A stretch of DNA of 64,000 nt from Streptomyces sp. NBC_01214 (GTDB lineage: Bacteria > Actinomycetota > Actinomycetes > Streptomycetales > Streptomycetaceae): positions 4,497,001 through 4,561,000 of the forward strand of contig NZ_JAPEOS010000001.1 of assembly GCF_026340975.1 (NCBI RefSeq), read 5' to 3'. A program made the position numbers and the translations under genes. This document shows positions 62,364-64,000 of the stretch, piece after piece (position 1 is the stretch's first letter; each line of letters begins with the position of its first letter). The notes below the pieces were generated by a model. The model worked only from the letters and a program-made list of their open reading frames with translations, was not told the DNA's origin and searched no databases.

Positions 62364-62807
62364 GTGGACAACGAGATCGGACATGAGATCGCAGACGCGC
62401 TGGGCATCCTGCTCAAGCGCACGACCCGTACGCACCTGCACCAGCGGCTCACGGAAGGCATGGGCGAGGCCGTGGACGACGTGACCTACCCCGTGCTCAG
62501 CGCCCTGGCCCGGGCCGGCTCCCGCAGCGCGGCGGACCTCGCCCACGACGTGGGGATCGACCGCTCCGGCGTGACCCGCCGCGCTTCCCGGCTGGAGGCC
62601 GCGGGCTTCGTCCGCCGCGAACCGGACCCCACCGACCGGCGCGCACACCTCCTCGTCCTGACCGAAGAGGGGCGGCTCGTCGTCGCAGAACTGCGTGCGC
62701 GCCTGGCGGACCACATCACGGCGAGCCTGTCCGACTGGCCCCCGGGCGAGGCCGAGACGTTCGCCCGCCACCTGCGCCGCTTCACGGCCGAAGGCCCGTT
62801 CGCCTAG
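62364..62807 (+). CDS. MarR-family transcriptional regulator
   Basis: This 147-residue protein begins at GTG 62364 (VDNEIGHEIADALGILLKRT), probably leaderless or with a weak ribosome-binding site. Its wHTH domain (about 45-110) contains VTYPVLSALARAGSRSAADL (about 41-60), AHDVGIDRSGVTRRASRLEA (recognition helix) and the wing DPTDRRAHLLVLTEEGRLVV with the conserved D-x-R-x-x. Flanking helices give the dimer. It diverges from the SnoaL-like gene over two identical palindromes, so it probably represses both itself and that gene until a phenolic or other ligand binds. Confidence 0.92.
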   Translation: MDNEIGHEIADALGILLKRTTRTHLHQRLTEGMGEAVDDVTYPVLSALARAGSRSAADLAHDVGIDRSGVTRRASRLEAAGFVRREPDPTDRRAHLLVLTEEGRLVVAELRARLADHITASLSDWPPGEAETFARHLRRFTAEGPFA

Positions 62808-62870
62808 GCCCTGTCGGCAGAGTCCCGCCGGGCCGAGCAGTCGCGAACGGCGCCGGTGTAGCTTTCCCCC

Positions 62871-63563
62871 GTGGTGGAACACCAGGACGTGACCAGGGCG
62901 GCCTACGACGGGGTCGTCGAACTCTATGCGTCGATGTTCGCCGATCGGCTGGAGACCCAGCCGTTCGCGCGGGCCATGGTCGCCACCTTCGCCGAGCTGG
63001 TGCGCGGGACGGGGAACCGGCGGACCGCCGACATCGGGTGCGGGCCCGGGCACCTGACGGCCCTGCTGCACGACCTGGAACTGGACGCCTTCGGTATCGA
63101 CCTCTCCCCGGGCATGGTCGACCATGCCCGGCGGGCCCATCCGGAGCTGCGGTTCGACGAGGCGCGGATGGAAGCCCTGCCCGTCGAGGACCGCGCGCTC
63201 GGCGGCGTGCTGGCCCACTACTCGATGATCCACACCCCGCCCGGGGAACTGCCCGCACTCCTCGCCGAGCAGGCGCGCGTCCTGGCGCGAGGGGGCCTGC
63301 TCCTGGTCTCGTTCCTCGCGACCGACGGACCGGAGCCGGTCCGCTTCGACCACAAGGTGGCGCCCGCCTACAGCTGGCCGGTGGACCGGTTCGCCGAGTT
63401 GCTGGCCGGGGCCGGGCTCACCACCTTCGCCCGGCTGCTCCACGACCCGGCCTCCGAACGGGGCTTCCTCGAAGCCCACGTGCTGGCCCGCCTCGACCCG
63501 GGCCCGGGCCCGGGCCCGGACCCGGGGGCGGAGCGTGGACGGACCGCGCGCCGACGCCGCTGA
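62871..63563 (+). CDS. SAM-dependent methyltransferase
   Basis: This 230-residue class I methyltransferase starts at GTG 62871 (GTG 62874 also possible). Motif I is TADIGCGPGHLTALL (about 49-63), motif II/III contains AFGIDLSPGMVDHARRAHPE and motif IV L-G-G-V-L-A-H-Y-S-M-I-H-T-P, as in Methyltransf_11 proteins. The C-terminus has a Pro-Gly run (RLDPGPGPGPDPGAERG) coded by repeated GGGCCCGGGCCC, likely disordered. The substrate is unknown. It follows MarR by 63 bases and could be in the same transcript. Confidence 0.88.
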   Translation: MVEHQDVTRAAYDGVVELYASMFADRLETQPFARAMVATFAELVRGTGNRRTADIGCGPGHLTALLHDLELDAFGIDLSPGMVDHARRAHPELRFDEARMEALPVEDRALGGVLAHYSMIHTPPGELPALLAEQARVLARGGLLLVSFLATDGPEPVRFDHKVAPAYSWPVDRFAELLAGAGLTTFARLLHDPASERGFLEAHVLARLDPGPGPGPDPGAERGRTARRRR

Positions 63564-63584
63564 GGCCGAGGCATCCGGGTCCGG

Positions 63585-63606
63585 CTACTCACGCAGTTCT
63601 GAGTAG
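63585..63606 (+). promoter_or_regulatory. Inverted repeat upstream of the membrane protein at the right edge
   Basis: CTACTCA (63585-63591) and TGAGTAG (63600-63606) form a perfect 7-base inverted repeat, 45 bases upstream of the start at 63652. It may be an operator, or a transcript hairpin. Confidence 0.4.
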
Positions 63607-63651
63607 CTGCGCCCAGGCGCGGCTGCCCGCCGCCCGCCTAACCTCCGTGCC

Positions 63652-64000
63652 ATGAGCTTTGTGGAGCAGACGGCCGGGCCGGAGCAACAGACGGAAGCGG
63701 AGCCGGTGGCGGAGTCGGTGGCGGAGCGCAGGGGTACGGCGTCCCTCACGCTGGGCATCGCTGCCGTGGCGATGATCGGATGCCCGTTCCTGCCGGAGGG
63801 GCTCCCGCCCTGGATCCGCTACTTCCCCGTCTACCTCGTCCTGCCCGTCGGGATCATGGCGGTCGTCTGCGGTCTTCCCGACCTGTGGGCCGTGCGGGGC
63901 GACGCGGGAGCGGCCCGCGGCCGGTCGCTGACCGGGGTCGCGCTCGGCACGGTGGCGATCCTGGTGCCCCTGGCCGCCTGCCTCTACCTGGTGCTCCTCC
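63652..64000 (+). CDS. DUF4190-like membrane protein, partial at right edge
   Basis: ATG 63652 opens 116 visible residues and the frame runs off the window. The N-terminus is acidic and low-complexity (SFVEQTAGPEQQTEAEPVAE), followed by hydrophobic helices: SLTLGIAAVAMIGCPFLPEG (about 31-50), YFPVYLVLPVGIMAVVCGLP (about 57-76) and GVALGTVAILVPLAACLYLV (about 94-113). The layout resembles DUF4190-like proteins. No ribosome-binding site precedes the start, but TAACCT lies 14-9 bases upstream, suggesting a leaderless transcript. A perfect inverted repeat (63585-63606) is also upstream. Confidence 0.65.
   Translation, partial: MSFVEQTAGPEQQTEAEPVAESVAERRGTASLTLGIAAVAMIGCPFLPEGLPPWIRYFPVYLVLPVGIMAVVCGLPDLWAVRGDAGAARGRSLTGVALGTVAILVPLAACLYLVLL

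Overview
This 64 kb window is chromosomal DNA from an actinomycete, almost certainly Streptomyces or a close relative. The DNA is very GC-rich with G/C-biased third codon positions, and GTG starts are frequent. The families are typical of the genus: an AfsR/SARP-like regulator, a SigB/SigF-type sigma factor, several SpoIIE phosphatases, a MEDS-domain ATPase, CsbD, DUF6131 and DUF1206. No rRNA, tRNA, CRISPR array, intact insertion sequence, prophage or replication origin was recognised.

Layout. 0-8 kb: end of a DUF4140/DUF4139 gene, a YjbR protein, a GAF/PAS/SpoIIE phosphatase, a CurA-like reductase divergent from an 1100-residue AfsR-like regulator, and a DUF4262 protein. 8-13 kb: two secreted proteins, an orphan CdiI-type immunity protein, a DoxX protein, a YihY/BrkB protein and two stretches of degraded coding sequence. 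13-19 kb: VOC protein and a general-stress cluster (PRC-barrel, DUF6131, CsbD, glutamate-cysteine ligase 2, DUF6328, VanZ, DUF1206, SRPBCC). 19.5-29.7 kb: a partner-switching block (HATPase, MEDS-HATPase, STAS, sigma factor, second STAS, poly-HAMP hybrid kinase, ANTAR-GAF-PAS-SpoIIE phosphatase). 29.8-35 kb: YbaK, intradiol dioxygenase-like lipoprotein, VOC, the divergent DUF2182/DUF1326 pair, and two overlapping genes that share a Q/N/G motif. 35-46 kb: membrane protein, secreted S8 protease, FAD monooxygenase, AraC regulator with SDR, membrane proteins, a second AraC regulator and a stand-alone hemC. 46.6-54.7 kb: SpoIIE phosphatase overlapping an M15 peptidase lipoprotein, P450 with a frameshifted FAD oxidoreductase, an operon of motif-bearing membrane proteins ending in an orphan solute-binding lipoprotein, an I36 inhibitor and a lipoprotein. 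54.7-64 kb: ArsR-EamA-PanE, MpaB-type oxygenase, PRC-barrel, FUSC transporter, VOC, SnoaL-like with divergent MarR, methyltransferase, and a partial membrane protein at the edge.

How the genes may work together. The strongest known theme is stress signalling by partner switching: three SpoIIE phosphatases, two HATPase proteins, two STAS proteins and one sigma factor lie in the window, with many predicted stress proteins nearby. The most interesting undescribed possibility is a pair of separate loci (33.7-35.0 kb and 51.4-53.6 kb) built on one plan. In each, an upstream protein ends in a short glycine/glutamine-type motif, and the next, overlapping gene encodes a membrane protein that begins with a matching motif and carries an extracytoplasmic domain. 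At the second locus a solute-binding lipoprotein without permease or ATPase follows. I infer that these may be ligand-sensing assemblies joined by amyloid-like motifs; this is a hypothesis from sequence only.
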